The notes under the pieces were generated by a model. That model did no database searches, was not told the DNA's origin, and saw only the letters and a program-made list of their open reading frames with translations. Shown here piece after piece: positions 47,126-58,319 of a stretch of DNA of 64,000 nucleotides. The DNA comes from Pegoplata infirma (Eukaryota; Arthropoda; Insecta; Diptera; Anthomyiidae). The stretch spans positions 62,112,400 through 62,176,399 of the forward strand of contig OY992537.1 of NCBI GenBank assembly GCA_963921195.1, read 5' to 3'. Position numbers and translations under genes: made by a program. Positions within the stretch are counted from its first letter, which is position 1. Every line of letters begins with the position of its first letter.

Positions 47126-49050
47126 TTGGCAATCGATACCTTTTCAATACCGTTATCCGTTTCAAAACCCTTTAAATTGAATACCGGTATCAATACCAAT
47201 ACTGAAACTCAGTTTTGGTATCGGATACCGGTATCCAAAAACCTTTTCCTTCGGTACCGGTACGTACCGGAATTGTAACGGGTTTTCCTAAAAAGACATG
47301 TTTTTTACAAAAAAAAAATTAATAAAAAATTTTGGATTTTTTTTGTTTTTGTAAATAAAAACTCGTACTCCAAATGCCTCCTCGAAGTCTCAAAAATCCA
47401 AAAAATCTTTAGGCACCCACATCGTGGATTAAGTAAAAATTTCCACAAAAAAAAGTCATACATCAACCGCTATGCTAGAGCAGAAGAAAATTATTGATTT
47501 TGACGAAATTTTTTTTGAAGTCATTTAGACTCTCAATAGAAACTTTCTGAACCCCTTAGTATAGTTTAGTTTTTTGGAGATTTTTATTTAATTCGCGATG
47601 TGGTTGCCCAAGGATTTTTTTTTGGATATTTATAGGACTTCGTGGTTCAAAAATTATTAGCAAAACCGAAAATTTGAAATTGGTTTCACCTTTAGTTCAC
47701 GTGTTGAAAACCCCGTTAAACCAGCTTTAAAAACATTAAAGAGTCAGAAAAATATTTTACAAAGTATTTTTGTCACTCACAAATATTTTTACAATTAAAC
47801 AAAAAAACTTACACTTGAAAAAAATTTTACACTCAAAAAAATAACTAAAAAAAGGCGTTTTACTCAAAATAAAATATTTCTAATCTAAGGCCTCTGTTCT
47901 GTCTTTCACAACTTTCCAATTCATATGAAAATGTTTTCATTTGAAGTTGAAATCGAAAGTTTAAATTTAAAAAATTAAAAGGAAAAAAATGCATTCGTTT
48001 TACTTTCACCAAATTTTATTTATGTGAAACAAAACGAAAAAGAAATTGGGATGTGAAATCTAGAACACCAAAAAAATTCGGAAATTTTCATTTTCACGTT
48101 AGAAAAATAAAGGGACACGTATTTATTTTTGCGGCCCAAATTCATATTTAGGGGATGAAAATGAGGGGGAAGGAACGGTAATTTTTCAGTTGTTTGCGTT
48201 TATCTCCTATAGTATGCAAAGAAACCTAGCCATGTTACATATCATATTGAGTAAAATTACAAAATCTTAGCAATTTTCGCTAATTAGTCGAAAAATATTT
48301 ACTTTTTTGGCACGTTGTTACCATTACGAGATAGGTATTTTAAATACCTTTACTCTGATATCAAATGTGCCTATATTAATTTTGAGTAAATAGGCGTAAA
48401 TCGTAAAAAACTAAAAAAGGTTAACTTCTTCCCATACAAATCGACCACCCCTTAAAATGAATTTTGGCCGATAAAAAAAAGGACTTGTCGAATTAATTTT
48501 CGTTCTGCACAACGTGTCCAAATATCATGAAGATCGAAGGGTGACACCAGGGAGACTTCCCTTTTAAGTCGAATTTAACTTTTCTACTATTTTTTACATA
48601 TTTTTTTTTACTTTTCTTAAGCAAATGAAATATTTTATGTCAGAATAACTTCATAGTCCTGCACTTTGATCAAGAGTATAAGAAAATTACAGTTTTCTCG
48701 GCCCGGCCCCTTTTGTAGGTGTGGTTCGGCAACGTCCCCGCTGACCCCCTAAAAAAGTGCTATTTTAATTTTTTTTCTCACATTTTAAGAGACATTTTAG
48801 CAAAAATGCTAAAAATAAATTCGTAAATACGTGTTTAGTATTAAAATTGAAAAAAAATATTTTTTTTTAGTTTTTATGCGTTTTTTATATTTTTAGCATT
48901 TTTTTTTCGATAATACCGGTATCGACGTTTCGGTATCGGTAATATCGTAACCGATTCAACTCAAATGCCGTAACTGATACCGATACCGAAATAAATAAAA
49001 AAAACGATACCAATACCAATATCGATACCGTTATTCGTTTCGACTGCCAA
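47126..49050. mobile_element. Element with ACCGGTATCG-rich inverted ends, nested in the hAT
   Basis: TTGGCAATCGATACC (47126) and 'tttcgactgccaa' (ending 49050) are imperfect inverses. Both ends (47140-47285, 48905-49045) are packed with 'ataccggtatc' / 'gataccgatacc' words. The interior holds a mini-me fragment (47640-47880) and the repeat 48108-48566. Boundaries approximate. Confidence 0.5.
48108..48566 (+). repeat. Second copy of the 28.4-29.0-kb segment
   Basis: Shares 'aataaagggac.cgtattta', 'gcggcccaaattcatattta', 'gcgtttatctcctata', 'ttttggcacgttgt' and 'gggtgacaccagggagact' with 28440-28975, in the same order. About 150 bp differ by deletion around 'aaatgaaaggtctttgg'. Confidence 0.75.
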
Positions 49051-49481
49051 GCTTGGTATTTTTGAATTTCAATTAATCTTTTATTAATTTCTATCTGGAT
49101 TTTTAAATTTATATTGGGTTTCCTGAATTTTAACTGGGATTTTGAAATTTTAATTTATATTTTCTAAATTTTTGTTTCAATTTATACCTACTTTCTTAAT
49201 TTCTTAGGATTCCTGATTTTCAAAAGAATAAACATTAAATAAATTCCATACGATTTGGGAGTTATTGCATTATACAGGTGCAAAGAAAGCACCGCAGGCT
49301 AAAAATTTTTACAAGAGATTTTAAAAAACAAATTAAAATGTAAAAAAAAAAAAATTGCTAAAAATTTTAAAAAAGTGCTAACTCATCACTTGGCACTTTT
49401 TTCCAAAACTTTAGCGCTATGTCAAAAAAAAAGTGCTAGACCTGGCACTAAAAGTGCTAAAATGGCATCACTGACCGGATG

Positions 49482-51051
49482 ACATACGTCTGAAAGTATT
49501 TTTCGAGATCAAATGGAGTAAAACTGCATTTTAAAGTTTTTCATTTCGTGATCCTGTTTCCTTTTAAAAGGACTACAAAGTTGTAATGCATATACTTTGT
49601 AAAATATTTTTTTGGTATTTGTGCATTTGTGTATTTGTTAATCTAGTTAACTTATAAGAATTCCTTCTAAGTTTTATTGCGCCAAAAAAGTTGTAAATTT
49701 ACAATTTTATTGGTAAACTACAAGCTTTTTATTATTGGTAAAATACAATTACAAAAAAGCTCTTAATTTTTATTAGAAATTCTCGCGAAATAGGAGGTAG
49801 CAAAAAATCTTGTAAAGTCAAGAAACATACTTGTAAATTGTATCGCCTCAAAAAATTTTAAAAATTTTACTTATGTATAGACTAATTCACACACATGAAC
49901 CTTCTTCGCCTTCTTCTATCCAAAAAAGTTCATAAATTTAAAATTGGTGTTTTTGTGAGAAAAGTCCGAAAAATTTTTTTTTGACAAAATCTTTAAAATT
50001 TGAGAGTGTCCCGCAAATTTGACTCAACATTCACTAGCGCATTTGAAAAGTATATTCGATTTTTTTTTTTTTTTTTTTTTTATGGAAAAAATTTATTTTG
50101 AGTAAAAATGCAATTTTTTACTGATTTTTGAAAAAATTAAATTTTTTGCATTAATCATTTTTAAATTTTTTTGTTGTGTATACAGTTCTATGGAAGGGTA
50201 TAAAAGATTCGGTACAGCCGAATTTAATAGTCTGACTTTTTTTTTTAATTTTCCTTAAAATCTGCAGTCGTTTTATAATATTCCTGACAATTTTTGGAAT
50301 TTTCCATTTTTTCCATAACGTTAACAATGTCTGGTTTATCCTCTACTTTTTCCTCCTTTTATTTCAAATAAACTACTACTACTACTCCTCACAACACAAA
50401 GAGATTTTTTTTTCAAATATTCGCATTCAAATTCATTGAAGTGATTAATAATTGTTAAAATAATTAACAATTCACTAAACATTTAATAATAGAAAACTAA
50501 ACAAGAAAAAACCTCAATGTTTTTATTAATCATACGCTTTGTTGAATCTTAATTAAAACTTTAAGTAAGTTTTGCATTCACAAAAAAAGTAAATAGAATT
50601 TCACTTAAAATGCTTTATCAAGTGTTTTTCCTGGCACAACATTTTTCTTAGTATCCATTTTTAGTAAACATATTTTAATTTTTCACTTTTGTGCCTAGTC
50701 ATAATGACGCCTTTGAATTTAAGTTTGATATTTTTTTTTTAGTTTTTAACAATAGTTGTAGTTTTATTATCATTTATTTTTTCGTGAATTTAAATTTTTT
50801 TTAACAATTTGCCAACATAAAAGTTTTCTATTGTTGGATTTTTCTATTTTAATTTTTTCCAAATAGAACATGTTTGTACAGAAAAAAATAATCATGAATG
50901 CTTAGGATTGTCTTAAATGGCATCCCAGCAAAAAACCGCGGTATGGAAAAATGAGACACATTAAAAAGCAATTTCACTTAAAATGTCATAATAAAATTTT
51001 TTAGCTCTGTTGAAAATATAGACGATGTTAAAAAACAAGATCTAATCAATG
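49482..51051. other. AT-rich intronic DNA with repeat fragments, no gene seen
   Basis: 49655-49865 is an internal piece of the CACTCAAAA family (ttgtaaatttacaattttat). 50190-50235 is a mini-me tail (aagattcggtacagccgaat). The rest is AT-rich and unassigned. Confidence 0.5.
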
Positions 51052-51505
51052 TACTCAAAAAAAAAAAAAAAACAAAACAAATTTGTAATTTTACAAGCTT
51101 TTTTAAAAAAAAAAATGTAAATTTACAATTTTTCTGACGCGATTAAACATACAACGAGGTTTCGTGATTTTACTAGATTTTTTGCAACCTCTTATTTTAC
51201 GACAGTTCCTAGTAAAAATTAAGAACTTGTTTGTAATTTTACAAGATTTTTACCAATAAAATTGTAAATTTACAATTTGTTTGGCAAAATAAAACTTAAA
51301 ACAAGAAATTCTCGTAAATTTACTAAATTTTTTTGTAAAAAATTTTAGAGATTTGTAAAATTACAAGAAAAACTGTAAAATTAAAAAAAAAATGGAAATT
51401 TCGATCGAAAATTATTTGTTAATAAATAAGGAAAACTGTCAAATATTGGTAAAATAAGATTACGAAACTTTTTCTAGTAAGTTGATAAGGTTATTTTTGA
51501 GTGTG
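51052..51505. mobile_element. CACTCAAAA-type element, about 450 bp
   Basis: Left 'gtactcaaaaaaaa', right 'ggttatttttgagtgtg'. Interior 'ttttgcaacctcttatttta', 'aattgtaaatttacaatttg' closely follows the 23863 and 27742 copies. Confidence 0.65.
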
Positions 51506-51807
51506 ATTATTTTTACAACATACAAGGGAGGAAATGGGGAGAAAAATAAAAATTACGTGTTTTTTTGGAATAGGAAATTCCCCAAATTGGAAGAAAAAAA
51601 CGGGAAAGGAATATAAAGCAGAGTAAGAGGGGGGAGGGGGGGGGGATATTGAAATGATATATTCATAGGCAAATAACTCGGAATGTTAGAATTTTTCAAT
51701 AGAAAAAATGTCTTGCAAAAATCTTAAATTTTTTTTTTTAGGAAAATCTAAGAATTTTTCTATAGGAAAATCCAAGAAAATTTAATTTTCTAATTGTACA
51801 AAAAAAA

Positions 51808-51991
51808 CCAATGAACGATTTTCATAGTATTTATGAACAAATTCATACAATTTATTAGGTTTTCATAATATGTGAAATTTAAGAACTATTTAACATTTTT
51901 CATAAATACTATGAAAAAGTTTATAAGTATTATGAAAATGTTAATAAATTGTATGAATTTGTTCATAAATACTATGAACATCGTACATTGG
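51808..51991. mobile_element. 184-bp palindromic MITE, CCAATGAACGATTTTCATAG ends
   Basis: Left CCAATGAACGATTTTCATAG, right 'ctatgaacatcgtacattgg'. Arms hold 'tagtatttatgaacaaattc' and 'tcataatatgtg' inverted. A close relative is at 58027-58250, and the first 35 bp recur at 61683. Confidence 0.8.
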
Positions 51992-51998
51992 ATTTTTT

Positions 51999-52985
51999 TT
52001 TTATACCCTCCACTCTAGTGATAGAGGGTATATATACGTTTGTCATTCCGTTTGTAACACATCGAAATATTGGTCTAGGAACCCATAAAGTATATATATT
52101 CATGATCCTCGATCGATTTTAAGTCGATCTAGCGATGTCCGTCCGTCCGTCCGTCCGTCCGTCCGTCCGTCTGTCTGTCTGTCCGTAGAAAACACGCTAA
52201 CTTTTGAAAGACTTCACAGAGGCTACTGAAGTTTGGCATATATGTTGGTCATTTACCTGGTCAGGTTGGTATTGCAATCCAGCCAAATCGGTCCAGTGGT
52301 TCAAAAGTTATGAGCAAAAGAGTAAATTTCGGCAAGGGGTTTTCGCAAATTTACGAGATAAAAAACACGATAACTTTCGAAAAATAATAATGAGACTGCT
52401 GAAACGTGCCATATGTCTTTGTCGTTCTTCAGGTCTATTTGGTATTGAATTTCAGCTCAATCGGTCAAGTGGTTCAAAAGTTATAAGCAAAACCCCGAAT
52501 TTCAGATTTTGTTCATCTTAAATGCCACGTGGTAAACAAGTCTTAAAAGCATTGGTGGTAACTAAGCAATGCTTTTCAAACTAGTTTAGTTTTAAAGCAA
52601 TGCTTTTTAAACTTGTTTAGTTTTAAAAGCATTGGTAACTTAAAAATTACACTCGAAAAAATTTTACACTCGAAAAAAATTTTACACTCGAAAAAAATTT
52701 TACACTCAAAAAAAAAATTTAGTTTTTTTTTACAAAAATGTCAATATTTTGTGTACATACGTACGTGCATTCACTCAGAAATATTTTTACAGTTATAAAA
52801 ACATTACACTCGAAAAAAAGTTTTACACTCAAAAAAAAAAAATAGTAATTTTTCTTTTAAATTACAAAAAAAGAGTTTTTTACTCAAAACAAAATATTTC
52901 TAATCAAAATCTACTATCCTTTAAAAAATGCATTGTGGAGGGTATTTATAGATTCGGCTAAGTCGAAATTAATTTTTCTACTTGT
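51999..52985 (+). mobile_element. mini-me-type repeat, full-length-looking copy
   Basis: ataccctccactctagtgat start, (CCGT)n(CTGT)n at 52140-52185, paired 'cggtccagtggttcaaaagt' and 'cggtcaagtggttcaaaagt', repeated 'acactcgaaaaaaattt' words, tail 'attcggctaagtcgaaatta' then 'ctacttg'. Best match in the window to the 21408 copy. Confidence 0.85.
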
Positions 52986-53029
52986 TTTTTTTGTGTAAGA
53001 AAAAAATTGCCTAAGAATCAAAAAAATTT

Positions 53030-54590
53030 TCTAAAAAATTTCTCGGAATCTTTTAAAGAGGGAATAAAAGTCTTTCAATCTTCTCTGAATTTTTCTATAG
53101 GAAAGCTGAGAATTTTTCTTTGGCAAAACTTTGAGAATCGTTAAAGATACGTTTTACATAGGTAAAATCTGTAATTTTTTTTTCGGAAAAATCTGAGAAT
53201 TTTTCTGTAGGCAATATCTAAGAATATTTTTTGATAGGGAAAATCTGAGAATTTTTCTATGGAAAAATCTGAGAATTTTTCTATATGAAAAATCTAAGAA
53301 TTTTTCAATACGGAATATTTAAGAATTTTTCTATAGAAAAAATCTGATAATTTTTTCAGGAAAAATTTGAGAATTTTCTATAAAATAAATTTATTGAATC
53401 TGCGACTTTTTCTATAGAAAAAGATACCTGCGAATTTTGTACTCTTGCCCAAAACATTAAATCATGATAATGTTTTGCGGAAAACTTGGGTGTACTTGCC
53501 AAAGCAAAGTTTTTTTTAGAAAAAATAATGTTATATTACTTTGCTATTCCATGCAAAACGAATTGAAATATCAGTCGAGGACCCCATTGAAAAACCAAAA
53601 GAGCTGTACATTTCGTAGGTGAGTGAAAAAAATAAGTTTAAAAAAGTGTTTTTACATTTTGGAGAGTATTAAAGATTCTGCACCAAAGAATATAACACTC
53701 TCACTTGTTTTATGTACATTTGCTAAACAAATGGAAAATTTGTATGCGAAAAGCTTAGACTTGGTGAAAAAGTAGTTTTGGTAAAAAAAAAAAATGTTTT
53801 TTTCACGAAAAACAAAATTATGTTAAAAAAAATTTAATGAACCCAAAATTTTTGGTGAAAAAAATTTTGATGAAAAAAAGTTTTTGATGATTTTTTTTGA
53901 TGAAAAGAAAAAAAGTACATCAAGTAAGATTTTTTCAATAAAAAATCTGAGAATTTTTCTATAGGAAAAATCTGAGAATTTTTCTATAGGAAAAATCTGA
54001 GATTTTTTTTATAGGAAAAATGTGAGCATTTTTTTTCTTAAAGGAAAAATCTAAAAATTTTTGTAAAGGAGAAGTCTGAGAATTTTTCTATATTAAAAAA
54101 CTGAAAATTTTTCTATGAAAAATATCTGAGAATTTTTCTATAAGAAAGATCTGAGAATTTCTCTATAGGGGAAATCTGATAATTTTCTTCAAGAAAAATT
54201 TTGGAATTTTTCTATAAAAGAAATGTATATGAATTAGAGACTTTTACTATAGAAAAACTTATTCAAAATATAAAAAAATGTTTCAGACATTTTTTTCTGT
54301 GAATTTTTCTATAGGAAAAATTTTGAGAATTTTTCTATTGAAAAATCTCCGAATTTTTCTTTAGGAAAAATCTGAAAACTTTTCTATAGGAAAAATCTGA
54401 GACTTTTTCTTTAGGAAAAATCTAAAAATTTTTCTAAAGGAAAAATCTGAGAATTTTTTAATAGGATAAATCTAAGAATTTTTTTAAAGAAAAAATCTGA
54501 GAATTTTTGTATAAAAAAATATTAGAATTTTGCAATAGGAAAAATCTAAAAAATTTCTTCTAAAAAAAAAATTGGAAAAATCTGAAAATT
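53030..54590. repeat. Degenerate minisatellite 'aaaaatctgagaatttttctatagg'
   Basis: Dozens of imperfect 25-30-bp units, densest at 53090-53400 and 53935-54590, with a mini-me-like piece between (53450-53720) and a 'gatgaaaaaa' run at 53860-53900. Continues at 55695-55940. Confidence 0.75.
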
Positions 54591-54596
54591 TTTCCA

Positions 54597-55693
54597 CACT
54601 CAAAATAATAACTCTGTTAAATTACAGAAAAACTCTGCTAATTTAACAGAGTACAACATACTTTTCCAGCTAACAACATTTCTTGGTAATTTTACTAAAA
54701 AACTCTGTAAAATGATTTTGACAAGAAAAAAACTGTTAATTTACAGAGTTTATTGTAAAATATTGGTTGAATATGAAAGCTTTTTGACAGAGAAAACTCT
54801 GTAAGTTTATTTTAAAACTCTGTAAAATGATTTGGACAAAAAAAAATTTGTTAATTTACAGAAATTCTAGTAAAATATTGGTTATATAAACCACGATTTA
54901 GCAAAGAAAACTACCCTAGTAAAAATCATTTCGTATGTAGCCATGTATAAATTTATACAAATATATCTTTTTATACATATTGAGATCTTATTATATTTAA
55001 TTATATGAAAAATCAATCAGATAAGACCAAATTTCGTATCAAATTATATAAAATTTGATATAACTCTCGATAAAATTTTATAAAATTTGATACGAATTTT
55101 GGTCTTATCTGAGAAATTTTATATATAATTTTATATAATAAGATAAATTTATGTATAATTAGATATATTTGTATCAATTTATACATGGATATATACAAAA
55201 CCATTTTTACTAGGGTATGTAAATTTACATATATTTGTAAAATGCATTTGATGCAGAAAAAAAAATACAGGAAAAACTCTGTAAATTTACAGAGTTTAGT
55301 TAAATGCATGTTATTTTGTAAAATTTTTATAAGATTTCTGAAAAGATTTTTTTTGATAACTTTTTTTGCTACTTTTTCAACTACTTTTTCAAAATTTTGA
55401 TGTTTGGTAACAAAAACAAAAACTACTCAAAACAGAAAACTTTTTTGCTTATAAAAAAATACAAAGTATTTTGCTTAAATCTGTATTTTAGCGGAAAATT
55501 CTGTTAATTATCTGTAAAATTTAGATTACAAAGTAAAAAGTATTATAACAGAGGAAACTTTGTTTTTTTGTCACAACAAAATACAAAGTATTTTCTGTAA
55601 ATTTGTATTTTGACAGAAAACTCTGTCAAATATCTGTTGAATTGAGATTACAGTCATTTTACAGAGCATTTTACAGAGTTATTATTTTGAGTG
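54597..55693. mobile_element. CACTCAAAATAATAACTCTG element, 1,097 bp, with nested MITE
   Basis: Left CACTCAAAATAATAACTCTG, right 'cagagttattattttgagtg', with TA to the right (55694-55695) and CA to the left. The interior is a field of 'aactctgtaaatttacagag' variants. Same outer 9 bp as the CACTCAAAA family but a different inner motif. Confidence 0.75.
54914..55215. mobile_element. 302-bp palindromic MITE, CCCTAGTAAAAAT ends, TA duplication
   Basis: CCCTAGTAAAAATCATTTCG / 'aaaaccatttttactaggg', TA at 54912-54913 and 55216-55217. Nearly the whole element is one hairpin ('cagataagaccaaatttcgt' / 'acgaattttggtcttatctg'). Confidence 0.85.
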
Positions 55694-55962
55694 TAAAGAA
55701 AAAATCTGAGAATTTTTCAATAAGATAAATCTGAGAATTTTTCAATAGGATAAACTGAGAATTTTTTATAGAAAAATATTAGGATTTTTCAATAGGAAAA
55801 ATCTAAAAAATTTCTTCTAAAAAAAATTGGGTAATTTTTCTATAGAAAAAAATTATCAGAATCTGAGACATTTTCTGCAGAAAAAATAAATCAGAATCTG
55901 TGAATTTTTCGGCATGAAAAATTTTTCAGAGTCTGAGATTTATTTTAATAAACGTTTTAGAT

Positions 55963-56246
55963 CAATGGTGCCCAAACACTTGTTAAAGATCAACGATGAT
56001 TCGGCTTTGTACACGGACACAATCCGAACGACAACGAAACTAACAACAGAGAGCGTAAAAAACAAAAAAACTCCATAGTTGTTTGCCATCATTCAAAGAA
56101 GCAGGTCGATATCGCTTTGTTTGATAAAAAAAACTACACAAATAATATTTATTGTTGTTATGATTTCTTTCAGAGTAATAGTACTAATACACTCTCATAT
56201 TTCTTAAAAATTACTATATTATTGTTTCTCTTTTTGGGCACCACTG
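55963..56246. mobile_element. hAT MITE, 284 bp, exact 8-bp duplication TTTTAGAT
   Basis: CAATGGTGCCCAAA at the left and TTTGGGCACCACTG at the right; TTTTAGAT at 55955-55962 and 56247-56254. No coding capacity. Confidence 0.85.
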
Positions 56247-56351
56247 TTTTAGATCCTAAGACTATTGCTAAAGAAACAATGTCTCAAAATTTGTGACTTT
56301 TATTTTATAAAAAAAATTTCGGAATCTGAAACTTTTTCTATAGTAAAGAAA

Positions 56352-56870
56352 AAGGGGGCCCCTGTAGGCTAGTTGGTAGCGTGCTAGCCTATGAAACAGG
56401 GGGTCGTGGCACAGTGGGGAAAAATTTACTTTTTTTGTCCGATTTTGCCTACAGGTCGCAATTCTTAACCGATTTTAGTTTTTCTTTTTCTTAAATTTAG
56501 CTAATAAAATTCCCCATCGGTCTGTCATGGTGGATTTCTAAAATGCGTTTTCGTTTTATTTTAATATTTTTTTAAAGTTCAGAAAATATTAATTTTTTTT
56601 AGAATTTTTGCTCTAAAAAATGTAATAGGCAGGGGACGAATAAGCTGTATGGACAAAATTAAAGGTATTTGAACCCCTTATAAATGACGTTAATAGCATT
56701 TGTTAATTTATTGTTATTTTGGTTTTTATAAACATATGAAAACTTAAAAATGTTCACTTTTAAGTACCTATATCATTTTAAATAATGAGCCAATTTCAAT
56801 AAAATTTTTTCGCTACAACGAGACGACGGTCATTGTTACCAGTTCTCAGTTAGGTTAGAATTATTTAAAA
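56352..56870 (+). mobile_element. tRNA-derived SINE, interrupted copy
   Basis: The head 'gggcccctgtaggctagttg' includes an A-box-like 'taggctagttggtagcgtg' (56364-56382), then 'cagggggtcgtgg' stops where CACAGTGGGG begins (56410). The tail 'cgctacaacgagacgacggt' to 'ttaggttagaatt' resumes at 56811. The B box expected after 'gtcgtgg' is lost. Confidence 0.55.
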
Positions 56871-56871
56871 A

Positions 56872-57825
56872 ATGAGAGTAGTAAAGAAAAATGTCTCAGA
56901 ATCTGATACTTTTTCTAAAGAAAAAATAACTAAGAATTTAAGATTTTTTCTAAAGGAAAATATTTCAGAACCTGGGTATATTTCTATATGAAAAATGTCT
57001 CAGAAAATATTTCAGAATCTAATTCTTTAGAATATAGGAAATTGCCTCAAAATATTAAACAGCATTGTGGTTTCTTTTGGTCTAAAAATTCCATATTTAA
57101 ATTTTTAGACAAATCGGACAATTTAAACCTGTGCCTCTGGGGAGGTTAAAGTTTGGCCCCGATAAAAAATGTTGGTGTATCAGCGGCAGGGAGTTTTTAG
57201 ACCAAAAAGAACCATATTTTTCCCGACGATCGCCGAAATTTGAAAAATTTAATTCAAATTCGTATGGAATTTCCCTATTAGAAATTTTTTTTGAAGTAAA
57301 AAAAAATTTTATCCCCCAAACCCAAGAGCTGGATTCGCGCCAGTTCTCGTGTTAGCGAAATTTGAAGGCATGTTAAGAACTCTCCATTCTCTTTTAGTTT
57401 TGCTGGGTTTAGGAAAATTTCAATGAAATTTGCATAATGCAACCATTGTTATGGTTGACATTTTAGTTGTTATTGTTCGTTAAAGTTGGCAATGGTAGTT
57501 TTTCTATTTTTTTTATTCACAGATTTTAGTTTTAGTAGTTTTTATAATACAAAGTAATTTAAAAGTAACTATCATGGAATAGTTTTCTATGATATTTTGT
57601 ATGCATAAAAGTGATAAAAATTTTTAGTTTTAAAAATTTAAGAGGGGACAAAATTCACAAGACTAGCGAACATTTACAAGAAGTTAAAAAAAAAAATTAA
57701 CACGGCATTTAGAATTCAGAAATTCCTTATTTGTGGGTTTTTCGCTTGTTCATTATTTGTAATTTATATTTTTCTTTTAATTATTTATTGAATTTTTAAC
57801 ATATAATTACAAATCATATACTAAA
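56872..57825. other. AT-rich intronic DNA, no gene seen
   Basis: Begins with degenerate 'gtctcagaatctgatac' minisatellite words (to 57020), then 'ggtctaaaaattccatattt' inverted near 57190-57215 (tttttagaccaaaaagaacc), an imperfect inverted pair of unknown family. Confidence 0.45.
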
Positions 57826-57957
57826 TTAACCTAACCGAGTCGGGTGACGATGCCCATTGTCTCGTTGTAGCGAAACAGACCAAGGCCTCTGGTGGGAATC
57901 GAACCCACGACCCCCAAACTCATAGGCTATCACTCTATGAACTAGCCTACTGGGGCG
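57826..57957 (-). mobile_element. tRNA-derived SINE, intact head
   Basis: On the minus strand: 'ggcgccccagtaggctagtt' head, A-box-like 'taggctagttcatagagtg', B box GGTTCGATTCC (57893-57903), then 'ggtctgtttcgctacaacga' and tail 'cggttaggttaatttag'. The shared tail with the 56352 copy shows it is a SINE, not a tRNA gene. Confidence 0.7.
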
Positions 57958-58026
57958 CCCATCTATTACTTTTATTTTGTTTATATTATTAAAAAGTTTC
58001 AGAAACTAAATTAAAAAAAAATAAAT

Positions 58027-58250
58027 CCAATGAACTACTTTCATAGTATTTATGAAAAAAATCATACAATTTACTAACTTTTTCATAATACTTATATACC
58101 GTTTCATAGTATTTATGAATAAATCATAATTTGTGAAATTTAAGAACTATTAACATTTTTCATAAATACTATGAAAAAGCTTATAAGTATTATGAAAACG
58201 TTAATAAATTGTATGAATTTTTTCATAAATACTATGAAAATCGTTCATTG
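58027..58250. mobile_element. 224-bp palindromic MITE next to an exon
   Basis: Left 'ccaatgaactactttcatag', right 'ctatgaaaatcgttcattg'. Inner 'catagtatttatgaa' occurs three times. Relative of 51808-51991. Confidence 0.8.
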
Positions 58251-58319
58251 ATTTTTTTTTTTTGGGTGAAACATTTAATTTAAAATTTTAATCTCATTTT
58301 TTTTATCTTTTCATTAAAG

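Larger units (their letters stand above)
46332..49473. mobile_element. hAT-like DNA transposon, 3,142 bp, exact 8-bp duplication ACCGGATG
   Basis: CAGTGTTGCCAT (46332) and ATGGCATCACTG (ending 49473) are inverted with one mismatch; ACCGGATG occurs at 46324-46331 and 49474-49481. Both ends have 'aaaaaaagtgctaga' words in inverted or direct copies. No transposase frame; most of the interior is other repeats. Confidence 0.85.

Noticed and set aside
52204..52521. 105-codon frame in the 52-kb repeat
   Set aside because: Similar broken frames occur in the other mini-me copies (e.g. 21771-21974) with shifts; the repeat is non-coding.
57826..57957. tRNA gene on the minus strand
   Set aside because: A and B boxes are present but the acceptor stem and cloverleaf do not close, and the shared tail with the 56352 copy marks a SINE.
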